From assembly GCA_002382645.1 (NCBI GenBank), contig DFYP01000050.1:1-16465 (forward strand): 16,465 nt of DNA. The letters run 5' to 3'. The notes beneath the pieces were generated by a model. That model searched no databases, was not told where the DNA came from, and worked only from the letters and a program-made list of their open reading frames with translations. The translations under genes and the position numbers were made by a program. Source of the stretch: Desulfovibrio sp. UBA4079. Lineage in GTDB: Bacteria; Desulfobacterota; Desulfovibrionia; Desulfovibrionales; Desulfovibrionaceae. Every line of letters begins with the position of its first letter. Within the stretch, counting starts at the first letter, position 1. Below, in pieces: positions 7,147-13,455 of this stretch.

Positions 7147-7515
7147 ATGATCCAGATCGAGAGCCATCTCGACGTGGCCGACAATTCCGGGGCCAAAGAA
7201 GTCTCCTGCATCAAGGTCCTGGGCGGCTCCAAGCGCCGCTACGCCAGCGTCGGTGACATCATCGTCGTGTCCGTGAAGGAGGCCATGCCCCACTCCAAGG
7301 TGAAGAAGGGCGCGGTCATGAAGGCCGTCGTGGTCCGCACCACCAAAGAGGTGGGCCGCCCCGACGGCTCCTACATCAAGTTCGACAGCAATTCGGCCGT
7401 CCTCCTGAACAACCAGCTGGAGCCGGTGGGGACGCGCATTTTCGGACCTGTGGCCAGGGAGCTTCGTCAGAAGAACTTCATGAAGATCGTCTCCCTCGCC
7501 CCCGAAGTGCTGTAA
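7147..7515 (+). CDS. rplN: 50S ribosomal protein L14
   Basis: L14 sits at the subunit interface, forms bridges to 16S rRNA and is the target of the silencing factor RsfS in other bacteria. The 122-residue sequence is highly conserved: VADNSGAKEVSCIKVLGGS, RRYASVGDIIVVSVKEA, KKGAVMKAVVVRTTKE, RIFGPVARELR and the terminus SLAPEVL. ATG at 7147 is preceded by AGGGG (7135-7139), overlapping the rpsQ stop. It marks the start of the spc set, but the 10-base junction holds no promoter that I can recognise. Confidence 0.98.
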   Translation: MIQIESHLDVADNSGAKEVSCIKVLGGSKRRYASVGDIIVVSVKEAMPHSKVKKGAVMKAVVVRTTKEVGRPDGSYIKFDSNSAVLLNNQLEPVGTRIFGPVARELRQKNFMKIVSLAPEVL

Positions 7516-7527
7516 GGGGAACCGGCA

Positions 7528-7848
7528 ATGAATACGAAGATCCGCAAAGACGACAAGGTCATGGTCCTGGCCGGCAAGGACAAGGGGAAGATCGGCAAGG
7601 TCCTGAAGCTGCTCAAGAAGAAGGACTCCGTGCTGGTGGAGGGGATCAACAAGATCCACCGCCACACCAAGGCCAACCCCTACAAGAACCAGGCCGGCGG
7701 CATCGTGGAGAAAGAGGCCCCGATCCATATCTCCAACGTGGCTTACGTGTGCAGCTCCTGCACCAAGGCCACCCGGGTCGGGTACAAGGTCAACAATGAC
7801 GGCAAGAAAATCCGTTATTGCAAGAAGTGCAACGAGAGCGTTGATTAG
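7528..7848 (+). CDS. rplX: 50S ribosomal protein L24
   Basis: L24 initiates 50S assembly and lies at the tunnel exit. The 106-residue protein has an N-terminal KOW domain (about 7-35, with VMVLAGKDKGKIGKV), the NPYKNQAGGIVEKEAPIH block (50-67) and a C-terminal extension with two CxxC pairs, Cys75/Cys78 and Cys98/Cys101. This spacing looks like a zinc ribbon and is known in many bacterial L24s but absent from E. coli; metal binding is inferred. ATG 7528 has AAGGGGA (7514-7520) overlapping the rplN stop. Confidence 0.97.
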   Translation: MNTKIRKDDKVMVLAGKDKGKIGKVLKLLKKKDSVLVEGINKIHRHTKANPYKNQAGGIVEKEAPIHISNVAYVCSSCTKATRVGYKVNNDGKKIRYCKKCNESVD

Positions 7849-7857
7849 GGTGCTGTC

Positions 7858-8397
7858 ATGACGCGACTGGAAAAGATCTACAGAGAAAAGGTGGCGTCCG
7901 CCCTCCAGACGGAGTTCGGCTACAAGAGTTCCATGGAGATCCCCAAGCTGGAGAAGATCTCCCTGAACATCGGCCTGGGCGAGGCGAGCCTGAACAACAA
8001 GCTCATCGAGGACGCCGTCGAGGAGCTGACCAAGATCGCCGGCCAGCGCGCCGTGATCACCCGCGCCAAGAAGTCCATCGCGGCCTTCAAGCTGCGCACG
8101 GGCATGGCCGTGGGCTGCCGCGTGACGCTGCGCCGCGATCTGATGTGGGATTTCCTGGACAAGCTCGTCACCTTCGCCCTTCCCCGGGTGCGCGACTTCC
8201 GCGGCATTCCGGACCGGGGCTTCGACGGGCGCGGCAACTTCACCCTCGGCATCCGGGAACACACCATCTTCCCTGAGCTCGAGATCGACAAGGTGGAGCG
8301 GGTGAAGGGCATGAACGTGACAATCGCCACGTCCGCGAAGACGGACAAGGAGGGCAAGCTGCTGCTCGACCTCCTCGGCATGCCCTTCAAAAAATAG
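7858..8397 (+). CDS. rplE: 50S ribosomal protein L5
   Basis: L5 binds 5S rRNA in the central protuberance and contacts S13 across the subunit bridge. It is 179 residues, the usual length. Visible family blocks are PKLEKISLNIGLGEA, the ITRAKKSIAAFKLRTGMAVG stretch, RGIPDRGFDGRGNFTLGI and the conserved end DLLGMPFKK (compare LL..GMPF in relatives). ATG 7858 lies 9 bases after rplX with AGGG at 7847-7850. In E. coli this gene's start is the S8 repressor site; I could not recognise an equivalent fold here. Confidence 0.97.
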   Translation: MTRLEKIYREKVASALQTEFGYKSSMEIPKLEKISLNIGLGEASLNNKLIEDAVEELTKIAGQRAVITRAKKSIAAFKLRTGMAVGCRVTLRRDLMWDFLDKLVTFALPRVRDFRGIPDRGFDGRGNFTLGIREHTIFPELEIDKVERVKGMNVTIATSAKTDKEGKLLLDLLGMPFKK

Positions 8398-8403
8398 GAG
8401 GAG
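8396..8403 (+). promoter_or_regulatory. Ribosome binding site that decides the rpsN start
   Basis: AGGAGGAG runs from 8396 to 8403, overlapping the rplE stop (8395-8397). The strongest core, AGGAGG (8396-8401), is 2 bases from the ATG at 8404 but 8 bases from the in-frame TTG at 8410. The second distance is the normal spacing, so this site favours initiation at TTG 8410. The shifted GGAG copy (8400-8403) abuts the ATG directly and cannot serve it. Confidence 0.65.
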
Positions 8404-8409
8404 ATGGCT

Positions 8410-8595
8410 TTGGCCAGGACATGTTTGAGAGTCAAGGCTCGCCGCAAGCCCAAGTTCAAGGTCCGCGCCTATAACCGGTGCCCGATCTGCGGCCGTTCCC
8501 GCGCCTTTTTGCGGCGCTACGGTGTCTGCCGCATCTGCTTCCGGAACAAGTCCCTCGCCGGCGAACTGCCCGGGGTGCGCAAGGCGAGCTGGTAA
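8410..8595 (+). CDS. rpsN: 30S ribosomal protein S14, zinc-binding (type Z) form
   Basis: S14 binds late in assembly of the 30S head. This is the short zinc form: 61 residues from TTG 8410, with Cys24-Pro-Ile-Cys27 and Cys40-Arg-Ile-Cys43 framing the zinc knuckle and the conserved end GELPGVRKASW. I chose TTG 8410 over ATG 8404 because the AGGAGG ribosome site has correct spacing only for the TTG, and because MARTCLRVKARRKPKF aligns without overhang to the family start (remembered Desulfovibrio form MSRTSLEVKAKRKPKF). The ATG would give 63 residues. The choice of start is less certain than the identity. Confidence 0.93.
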   Translation: MARTCLRVKARRKPKFKVRAYNRCPICGRSRAFLRRYGVCRICFRNKSLAGELPGVRKASW

Positions 8596-8613
8596 TCGCT
8601 CAAGGAGAAGACA

Positions 8614-8997
8614 ATGGCTGTTGTTGATCCCGTCGCCGACATGCTGACCCGCATCCGGAATGCCCATCAGGCGTATCATCGCCAGGTGGAGATCCCGGCC
8701 TCCAAGATGAAGGCCTCCATCGCCGTCATCCTCAAGGATGAAGGCTACATCGAGGACTTTTCCGTGGAGGGGGAGACCATGCGCGTGGCCCTCAAGTATG
8801 TTGACGGCAAGCCCCTCATTGCGGGGCTCAAGAAGGTGAGCAAGCCCGGCCGCCGCGTGTACGTGGGTGTCACGGACATCCCGCGCGTGCAGAACGGCCT
8901 GGGCATCTGCATCGTCTCCACCTCGCGTGGCCTGATGGCCGGCGGCAAGGCCGCCGAGGGCAATCTGGGCGGCGAGCTCATCTGCGAAATCTGGTAG
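8614..8997 (+). CDS. rpsH: 30S ribosomal protein S8
   Basis: S8 binds the central domain of 16S rRNA and in E. coli represses the spc operon by binding mRNA. The 127-residue protein starts MAVVDPVADMLTRIRNAHQA and contains the family's RNA-binding C-terminal motif VSTSRGLMAGGKA (101-113), then GNLGGELICEIW at the end. ATG 8614 follows AGGAG (8603-8607). It lies between rpsN and rplF in the standard order. No regulatory fold for autogenous control could be recognised by eye. Confidence 0.98.
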   Translation: MAVVDPVADMLTRIRNAHQAYHRQVEIPASKMKASIAVILKDEGYIEDFSVEGETMRVALKYVDGKPLIAGLKKVSKPGRRVYVGVTDIPRVQNGLGICIVSTSRGLMAGGKAAEGNLGGELICEIW

Positions 8998-9008
8998 CGA
9001 GGTAGATC

Positions 9009-9545
9009 ATGTCCCGTATTGGTAAGAGAGCCATCGACATCCCTTCCGGCGTCGAGGTGAAGATCGGCGCCGAGGCCGTCTCGGTGAAGGGACCCAAGGG
9101 CACCTTGAGCACCCCGGTGCACTCCAAGGTGAACTACGCCGTCGAAGGCAACAAGATTCAGGTCACGGCCGCCGACGACTCGCGCATGGCCCGGGCCCAG
9201 CACGGCCTGCGCCGCACGCTCCTGGACAACTGCATCCAGGGCGTGACCAAAGGCTTCCAGAAGGCGCTTGAGGTCGTGGGCGTGGGCTACAAGGTTTCGG
9301 TGCAGGGCAAGAAGGTGGTGCTCACCGTGGGCTACTCCCATCCGGTGGAATTCCCCCTGCCCGCTGGCATCGACGCCGCCGCCGAAGGCAACAAGCTGAC
9401 CATTTCCGGCATCGACAAGCAGCTGGTGGGCGAGGTGGCCGCGCAGCTCCGCCGCGTCCGTCCGCCTGAGCCGTACAAGGGCAAGGGCATCAAGTACGTG
9501 GACGAGCATATCCGCCGCAAGGCCGGTAAGTCCGGCGCCAAGTAA
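9009..9545 (+). CDS. rplF: 50S ribosomal protein L6
   Basis: L6 has two homologous domains and lies near the factor-binding (sarcin-ricin) region of the 50S subunit. It is 178 residues. It starts MSRIGKRAIDIPSGVEV, has the GPKGTL motif (28-33), GFQKALEVVGVGYKVSVQGK in the inter-domain region and the signature RPPEPYKGKGIKYVDEHIRR near the C-terminus. ATG 9009 follows GAGG (8999-9002), 11 bases after rpsH. Nothing is odd in length or sequence. Confidence 0.98.
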   Translation: MSRIGKRAIDIPSGVEVKIGAEAVSVKGPKGTLSTPVHSKVNYAVEGNKIQVTAADDSRMARAQHGLRRTLLDNCIQGVTKGFQKALEVVGVGYKVSVQGKKVVLTVGYSHPVEFPLPAGIDAAAEGNKLTISGIDKQLVGEVAAQLRRVRPPEPYKGKGIKYVDEHIRRKAGKSGAK

Positions 9546-9568
9546 GGCCCGGAGCCAGAGGAAACGCC

Positions 9569-9928
9569 ATGAAGATGACCAAGGAAGAGTCGCGGGCCCG
9601 CCGCAAGGTGCGCATCCGCAAGAAAATCTCCGGCAGTGTGGAACGCCCCCGTCTGGTGGTCTTCCGCTCCAACCGGCATATCTACGCCCAGCTCATTGAT
9701 GATGTCGCGGGCCAGACCCTGATGAGCTCCTCCACGCTGGTTCTGGGCAAGGCCGGAGACGCGGTCAAGCTGAACCTGGAGTGCGCCGTCAAGGTCGGCA
9801 AGGACATCGCTGCCAAGGCCCTGGCCGGCGGCATCGAGAAGGTGGTTTTCGACCGCAACGGTTACCTGTACCACGGCCGCATCAAGGCCCTGGCCGAAGG
9901 CGCTCGCGAGGGCGGGCTCAAATTCTAG
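9569..9928 (+). CDS. rplR: 50S ribosomal protein L18
   Basis: L18 binds 5S rRNA with L5 and carries it to the central protuberance. The 119-residue protein has the basic N-terminus RARRKVRIRKKISG, the block RPRLVVFRSNRHIYAQLIDD and the C-terminal FDRNGYLYHGRIKALAEGAR with GLKF at the end. ATG 9569 follows AGAGG (9557-9561) with a 7-base gap; the second ATG at 9575 would be too far from it. The 23-base spacer from rplF holds nothing else. Confidence 0.97.
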   Translation: MKMTKEESRARRKVRIRKKISGSVERPRLVVFRSNRHIYAQLIDDVAGQTLMSSSTLVLGKAGDAVKLNLECAVKVGKDIAAKALAGGIEKVVFDRNGYLYHGRIKALAEGAREGGLKF

Positions 9929-9941
9929 AGGGTGTGACGCG

Positions 9942-10436
9942 ATGGTGGAACAGAACGAATCCGGCCTCATTGAGAAGATCGTCTACCTGAACCGCGTGGC
10001 CAAGGTGGTCAAGGGCGGACGCCGCTTCAGCTTCAGCTGTCTGGTGGTGGTCGGTGACGGTCAGGGCAAGGTGGGCTACGGTCTGGGCAAGGCCAACGAG
10101 GTCCCGGAGGCCATCCGCAAGGCCTCGGACAAGGCCAAGAAGTCCATGATCCGCGTGCCCGTGCTCGACGGCACGCTGCCCTACGAGATCTTGGGCCGGT
10201 TCGGAGCCGGCCGGGTGCTCCTGAAGCCCGCCAGCCGCGGCACCGGCATCATCGCCGGCGGCCCGGTGCGCGCCGTCATGGAGGCGGTGGGCGTCTCGGA
10301 CATCCTGACCAAGGCCATCGGCACCAACAACCCCCACAACGTGCTGCGGGCCACCATGACCGGTCTGGCCTCTCTGCGCAGCGCGGGCGACGTTTCCGGG
10401 CTCCGCGGCATGGAGCTGGTCACGCCGCGCAAGTAA
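9942..10436 (+). CDS. rpsE: 30S ribosomal protein S5
   Basis: S5 helps maintain decoding accuracy and mRNA unwinding at the 30S entry channel. The 164-residue protein has the S5 RNA-binding domain with the loop KVVKGGRRFSFS (21-32, where spectinomycin-resistance changes occur in other species; the wild-type-like motif is intact). It continues with GLGKANEVPEAIRKA (48-62), FGAGRVLLKPASRGTGIIAG (87-106) and the C-terminal TNNPHNVLRAT (128-138). ATG 9942 follows AGAGGG (9927-9932) with a 9-base gap. rpmD begins 25 bases downstream. Confidence 0.98.
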   Translation: MVEQNESGLIEKIVYLNRVAKVVKGGRRFSFSCLVVVGDGQGKVGYGLGKANEVPEAIRKASDKAKKSMIRVPVLDGTLPYEILGRFGAGRVLLKPASRGTGIIAGGPVRAVMEAVGVSDILTKAIGTNNPHNVLRATMTGLASLRSAGDVSGLRGMELVTPRK

Positions 10437-10461
10437 CGACCACCGAGAAGGGGAGTTCGTC

Positions 10462-10635
10462 GTGTTCAAGGTGAAGCTGAAAAAGAGCCTGATCGGTTGC
10501 AGCCCGGCCCAGCGCAGAACGCTGGCCGCCCTGGGACTCAAGCGCATCCGTCAGGAGAAGACTTTGCAGGAATCCCCCGCCGTTGCGGGCATGATCGAGA
10601 ACGTGAAGCACCTGATCGAGGTGGTCAAGTCATGA
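10462..10635 (+). CDS. rpmD: 50S ribosomal protein L30
   Basis: A short gene of 57 residues, starting at GTG 10462 with AAGGGGAG (10448-10455) six bases upstream. The product begins MFKVKLKKSLIGCSPAQ and contains the L30 core RRTLAALGLKRIRQEK (18-33) and the C-terminal GMIENVKHLIEVV, the usual bacterial L30 pattern (SxIGxxxxxRxTLxxLGLxkixq, then G.i..V.hLv.v). L30 binds 23S rRNA domain II near 5S rRNA and is absent from some bacteria. Its TGA stop overlaps the rplO ATG (ATGA, 10632-10635), so the two are likely coupled in translation. Confidence 0.95.
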   Translation: MFKVKLKKSLIGCSPAQRRTLAALGLKRIRQEKTLQESPAVAGMIENVKHLIEVVKS

Positions 10636-11081
10636 ATCTGCATGAACTGTATCCTTTCCCTGAGGAACGCCAGGGCCGCAAGCGCGTCGGCCGTGGCCCG
10701 GGCTCCGGCCTGGGCGGCACCTCCGGTCGCGGCCACAAGGGCCAGCTCTCCCGCTCCGGCGGCAAGTCCAAGAAGGGCTTTGAGGGCGGTCAGATGCCCC
10801 TGCAGCGCCGTCTGCCCAAGCACGGCTTCAAGAACCACTTCCGCGAGGAGTACGAGGCCCTGAACGTGGGCCGCCTCCTGGCCGCCTTCGAGGGCAAGAG
10901 CGAGATCACCCTGGCCGACATCTACGAGCGCGGCCTGTGCAAGAAGGGTGCTCCGGTCAAGGTCCTGGGCTCCGGCGAAGTGACCGCGGCCGTGACCATC
11001 GAGGCCCACCGCTTCAGCGCCTCCGCCATCGAGAAGATCAGCAAGGCCGGCGGCTCCGCCAAGGCCTTGGAAGGCAAGTAA
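10632..11081 (+). CDS. rplO: 50S ribosomal protein L15
   Basis: L15 is a late-assembly 50S protein with a long basic N-terminal extension into 23S rRNA. The 149-residue product starts MNLHELYPFPEERQGRKRVG. The Gly/Arg/Lys-rich arm (about 17-60) includes GRGPGSGLGGTSGRGHKGQ and GFEGGQMPLQRRLPKHGF, and a globular C-terminal domain ends in KALEGK. ATG 10632 overlaps the rpmD stop by four bases, and GAGG (10618-10621) lies within rpmD. A longer in-frame frame from 10497 would swallow most of rpmD and is rejected. Confidence 0.97.
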   Translation: MNLHELYPFPEERQGRKRVGRGPGSGLGGTSGRGHKGQLSRSGGKSKKGFEGGQMPLQRRLPKHGFKNHFREEYEALNVGRLLAAFEGKSEITLADIYERGLCKKGAPVKVLGSGEVTAAVTIEAHRFSASAIEKISKAGGSAKALEGK

Positions 11082-11093
11082 GGGGACGAATCC

Positions 11094-12407
11094 GTGGCCC
11101 TGTCCGGCGTCGAGAATCTGGCGAGATTGCCCGAGCTCAAGAAGAAGCTCGGGTGGACCTTCCTGCTGCTGGCCGTGTACCGCCTGGGCATCCACATTCC
11201 GGTGCCCGGCGTGGACGGCGCGGCCCTGGGGGAATTCTTCGCCCAGGCCCAGAACACCCTGTTCGGCCTGTTCGACATGTTTTCCGGCGGCGGCCTGAAG
11301 AACCTCTCCATCTTCGCCCTGGGCATCATGCCGTACATCTCGGCCTCCATCATCCTCCAGCTGCTCACCGTGGTCAGCCCCGACCTGAAGCGGCTGTCCA
11401 AGGAGGAGGGCCAGGCCGGGCGCAAGAAGATCACCCAGTACACCCGCTACGGCACCGTGCTCATCACCTTCATCCAGGGCTTCGGCATCGCCGTGGGCCT
11501 GGAGAGCATGGCCAGCCCCACCGGCGCGCCGGTGGTGGTGGCTCCGGGCTGGGTCTTCCGGTTCATGACCGTGATCACGCTCACCGCGGGGACCATCTTC
11601 CTCATGTGGCTGGGCGAGCGCATGACCGAGAAGGGCATCGGGAACGGCATCTCCCTGATCATCTTCGCCGGTATCGTGGCCGGGCTGCCTTCGGCCGCGG
11701 GCAACACCTTCCGGCTGATGACCGCGGGCGAGATGAGCCTCTTCGTGGTGCTCATCGTGGTGGCCCTGATGGTCGCGGTGCTCGGCTTCATCGTCTTCGT
11801 GGAGCGCGGCCAGCGGCGCATCCCCATCCACTACGCCAAGCGCATGATGGGCCGGAAGATGCTCGGCGGCCAGACCACGCACCTGCCCCTGCGCATCAAC
11901 ACCGCGGGCGTGATCCCGCCGATCTTCGCCTCGAGCCTGCTGCTCTTCCCGGCCACGGTGGCCAACTTCTCCAAGGTCGAGTGGCTCCAGGTCCTCTCGA
12001 ACCTGCTGAGCCCCCGCTCCGTGGTCTACAATCTCCTGTTCATCGCGGTGATCATCTTCTTCGCCTACTTCTACACCGCCATCATCTTCGATCCCAAGGG
12101 CATCGCCGAGAACATCCAGAAGCAGGGCGGCTTCATCCCGGGCATCCGTCCCGGCGCCCGGACCCGCGAGTACATCGACCGGGTCCTGGCCCGCATCACC
12201 CTCTGGGGCGCCGCCTACATCTCGGTCATCTGCGTCCTGCCCACGATTCTCATCGCCAACTTCAACGTGCCCTTCTACTTCGGCGGCACCTCCATCCTCA
12301 TCGTGGTGGGTGTGGCCATGGACTTCATGGGCCAGATCGAGTCCTACCTGATCTCCCGGCAATACGAAGGCCTCATGGGTAAGAGCAGGGTCAAGGGCAG
12401 GCACTAA
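11094..12407 (+). CDS. secY: Protein translocase channel subunit SecY
   Basis: SecY is the inner-membrane pore of the Sec system; with SecE and SecG it exports unfolded proteins using SecA. The 437-residue protein has the usual ten hydrophobic segments, roughly 20-38, 71-94, 116-136, 153-173, 182-199, 215-236, 268-290, 311-332, 366-388 and 397-413. A glycine-rich plug area (61-68) precedes the second. Signatures visible are GERMTEKGIGNGISLIIF (174-191), LPLRINTAGVIPPIFASS (264-281) and FIPGIRPG (347-354). The start is GTG 11094 with AAGGGGA (11080-11086) at a 7-base gap. It closes the spc set; map follows after 2 bases and adk is absent. Confidence 0.98.
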   Translation: MALSGVENLARLPELKKKLGWTFLLLAVYRLGIHIPVPGVDGAALGEFFAQAQNTLFGLFDMFSGGGLKNLSIFALGIMPYISASIILQLLTVVSPDLKRLSKEEGQAGRKKITQYTRYGTVLITFIQGFGIAVGLESMASPTGAPVVVAPGWVFRFMTVITLTAGTIFLMWLGERMTEKGIGNGISLIIFAGIVAGLPSAAGNTFRLMTAGEMSLFVVLIVVALMVAVLGFIVFVERGQRRIPIHYAKRMMGRKMLGGQTTHLPLRINTAGVIPPIFASSLLLFPATVANFSKVEWLQVLSNLLSPRSVVYNLLFIAVIIFFAYFYTAIIFDPKGIAENIQKQGGFIPGIRPGARTREYIDRVLARITLWGAAYISVICVLPTILIANFNVPFYFGGTSILIVVGVAMDFMGQIESYLISRQYEGLMGKSRVKGRH

Positions 12408-12409
12408 AG

Positions 12410-13180
12410 TTGAAGAAATATCGCGGGATATTTCTTAAGAACCCGAATGAAATCAGCCTGATGCACGAGGCCAACAGGATCGTTTCCAAGATCCTGGACG
12501 CCTTGGGCGAAGCGGTGCGCCCCGGAGTTCCGTGTTCCGAGTTTGAGTCCATCTGCCGCCGGCTGTGTGAAGAGAATCGAGTGAAGCCGGCTTTTCTGGG
12601 CTACCTGGGTTATCCGTACGCGCTCTGCTGTTCTGTGAACGAGGAAGTGGTCCACGGGTTTCCGACCCGGGACAAGACGCTCCGGGAAGGAGACATTGTC
12701 TCCTTTGACATGGGCGTGATATACAAAGGCTTCTATGGCGACTCGGCGCGCACCTTCCCGGTGGGGAAGGTGAGCCCCACGGCCGACCGGCTCATGACCG
12801 TGACCCGGGAGGCCCTGATGCAGGGCATCGAGCAGGCTCGGCCCGGCAACAACCTCTACGACATCGCCGCAGCCGTGCAGAAACATGCCGAGGCGGCCGG
12901 ATTCGGGGTTGTGCGGCGTTTCGTGGGCCACGGCATCGGGGCCAAGCTGCACGAGAAGCCGGAGGTGCCCAACTTCGTCCCCCGGGGCGTGGTCGGGGTC
13001 CCGCTCAAGGCGGGCATGGTGCTGGCCATCGAGCCCATGATCACCGAGGGCGGCTATGAGGTGGAAGTGCTGGCGGACCGTTGGACCGCGGTGACCAAGG
13101 ACCGCAAGCTGTCCGCGCATTTCGAGCACTCCGTGGCGGTGACGCCGGAGGGCCCCATGATCCTGAGCCTGTCCGATTGA
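12410..13180 (+). CDS. map: Type I methionine aminopeptidase
   Basis: This metalloenzyme removes the initiator methionine from new proteins at the ribosome exit. The 256-residue, extension-free length fits bacterial type I enzymes. All five metal ligands can be assigned: Asp100 and Asp111 (FDMG and GDSA), His174 (GHGIG), Glu208 (AIEPM) and Glu239 (FEHS). His82 in VVHGF matches the substrate-side histidine. The start is TTG 12410, 2 bases after secY, giving the family-like MKKYRGIFLKN; the next in-frame ATG is 17 codons later. The ribosome site is weak (CAGG, 12398-12401). Codon use is less biased than in the ribosomal genes. Codons 2-9 form a perfect inverted repeat. Confidence 0.97.
   Translation: MKKYRGIFLKNPNEISLMHEANRIVSKILDALGEAVRPGVPCSEFESICRRLCEENRVKPAFLGYLGYPYALCCSVNEEVVHGFPTRDKTLREGDIVSFDMGVIYKGFYGDSARTFPVGKVSPTADRLMTVTREALMQGIEQARPGNNLYDIAAAVQKHAEAAGFGVVRRFVGHGIGAKLHEKPEVPNFVPRGVVGVPLKAGMVLAIEPMITEGGYEVEVLADRWTAVTKDRKLSAHFEHSVAVTPEGPMILSLSD
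12413..12436 (+). repeat. Perfect 10-bp inverted repeat over the map start region
   Basis: AAGAAATATC (12413-12422) and GATATTTCTT (12427-12436) are exact reverse complements around the four-base loop GCGG. The stem starts right after the TTG start codon of map and covers codons 2 to 9. It needs AT-rich codons, including ATA for isoleucine, which is rarely used elsewhere in this locus. No T-run follows, so a terminator is unlikely. A role in limiting or coupling map translation, or as an RNA processing site, is inferred. Confidence 0.6.
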
Positions 13181-13196
13181 GGGACGGGACGGGGAC

Positions 13197-13225
13197 TTGC
13201 GGTTTTTGGAAAAGTGCTGTATAGA
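13197..13225 (+). promoter_or_regulatory. Likely promoter for the rpmJ-rpsM-rpsK-rpsD-rpoA-rplQ group
   Basis: TTGCGG (13197-13202) and TATAGA (13220-13225) are separated by 17 bases, the best sigma-70 spacing. The -10 matches at four of six positions and the -35 at its first three. The spacer and surroundings are strikingly AT-rich for this locus (runs of T at 13203-13207 and of A at 13210-13213). It lies in the 143-base spacer after map, the largest non-coding stretch in the window. Expected start of transcription is near 13231. It could supply the alpha operon independently of read-through from secY-map. Confidence 0.5.
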
Positions 13226-13229
13226 AACC

Positions 13230-13323
13230 CTTCGCTTTTTTGCGAGGTTCAGCGGAAACAATGGGAATCCGCGTCCCGAAAGGGCCGCCGTCCCGAGGAC
13301 GATACAACGCGCTGGAGATGGTC
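13230..13323 (+). promoter_or_regulatory. Structured leader upstream of rpmJ
   Basis: Three small hairpins lie in series. CTTCGC/GCGAGG closes a loop of six T's (13230-13247, with one G-T pair). CCC-GAAA-GGG (13275-13284) has a GNRA-type loop. CGTCC-CGA-GGACG spans 13289-13301. The last two are built on a direct repeat CGTCCCGA (13272-13279 and 13289-13296). GGAG (13314-13317) is the rpmJ ribosome site. S4 controls the alpha operon through its leader in E. coli; a similar role here is only a possibility. Confidence 0.4.
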
Positions 13324-13437
13324 ATGAAAGTCAGACCTTCGGTGAAGAAAATTTGTTCCAAGTGCAAAATCATCAGGCGCAAGGGCGTGCTGCGGATCAT
13401 CTGCGAGAATCCCCGGCACAAGCAGCGTCAGGGTTAA
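13324..13437 (+). CDS. rpmJ: 50S ribosomal protein L36, zinc-binding form
   Basis: L36 is the smallest 50S protein and stabilises 23S rRNA near the GTPase-associated region. The 37-residue product MKVRPSVKKICSKCKIIRRK... has the complete zinc site, Cys11, Cys14, Cys27 and His32. ATG 13324 is preceded by GGAG (13314-13317) with a 6-base gap. In-frame ATGs at 13318 and 13261 exist, but the universal 37-residue family length and ribosome-site spacing exclude them. infA, which often sits between map and rpmJ, is not here. The gene opens the alpha set, before rpsM. Confidence 0.97.
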   Translation: MKVRPSVKKICSKCKIIRRKGVLRIICENPRHKQRQG

Positions 13438-13455
13438 CCAGAGAGGGAGCACATC

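Noticed and set aside
7015..8679. 554-codon minus-strand frame across rpsQ to rpsH
   Set aside because: Spans seven sense genes and reads as compositional noise.
10497..10631. Upstream in-frame extension of rplO
   Set aside because: It covers rpmD in another frame; the rplO start with ATGA overlap and normal length is clear.
10551..12404. 617-codon minus-strand frame opposite rplO and secY
   Set aside because: Low-complexity His/Asp/Gly/Glu-rich translation with no recognisable domain; shadow of two well-supported genes.
13181..13196. GGGACGGGACGGGG as a G-quadruplex
   Set aside because: Only three clear G-runs are present; a fourth is missing nearby.
13261..13323. In-frame ATGs at 13261 and 13318 as possible rpmJ starts or a leader peptide
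   Set aside because: L36 is 37 residues from ATG 13324; neither upstream ATG has a suitably spaced ribosome site, and there is no stop to make a separate leader peptide.
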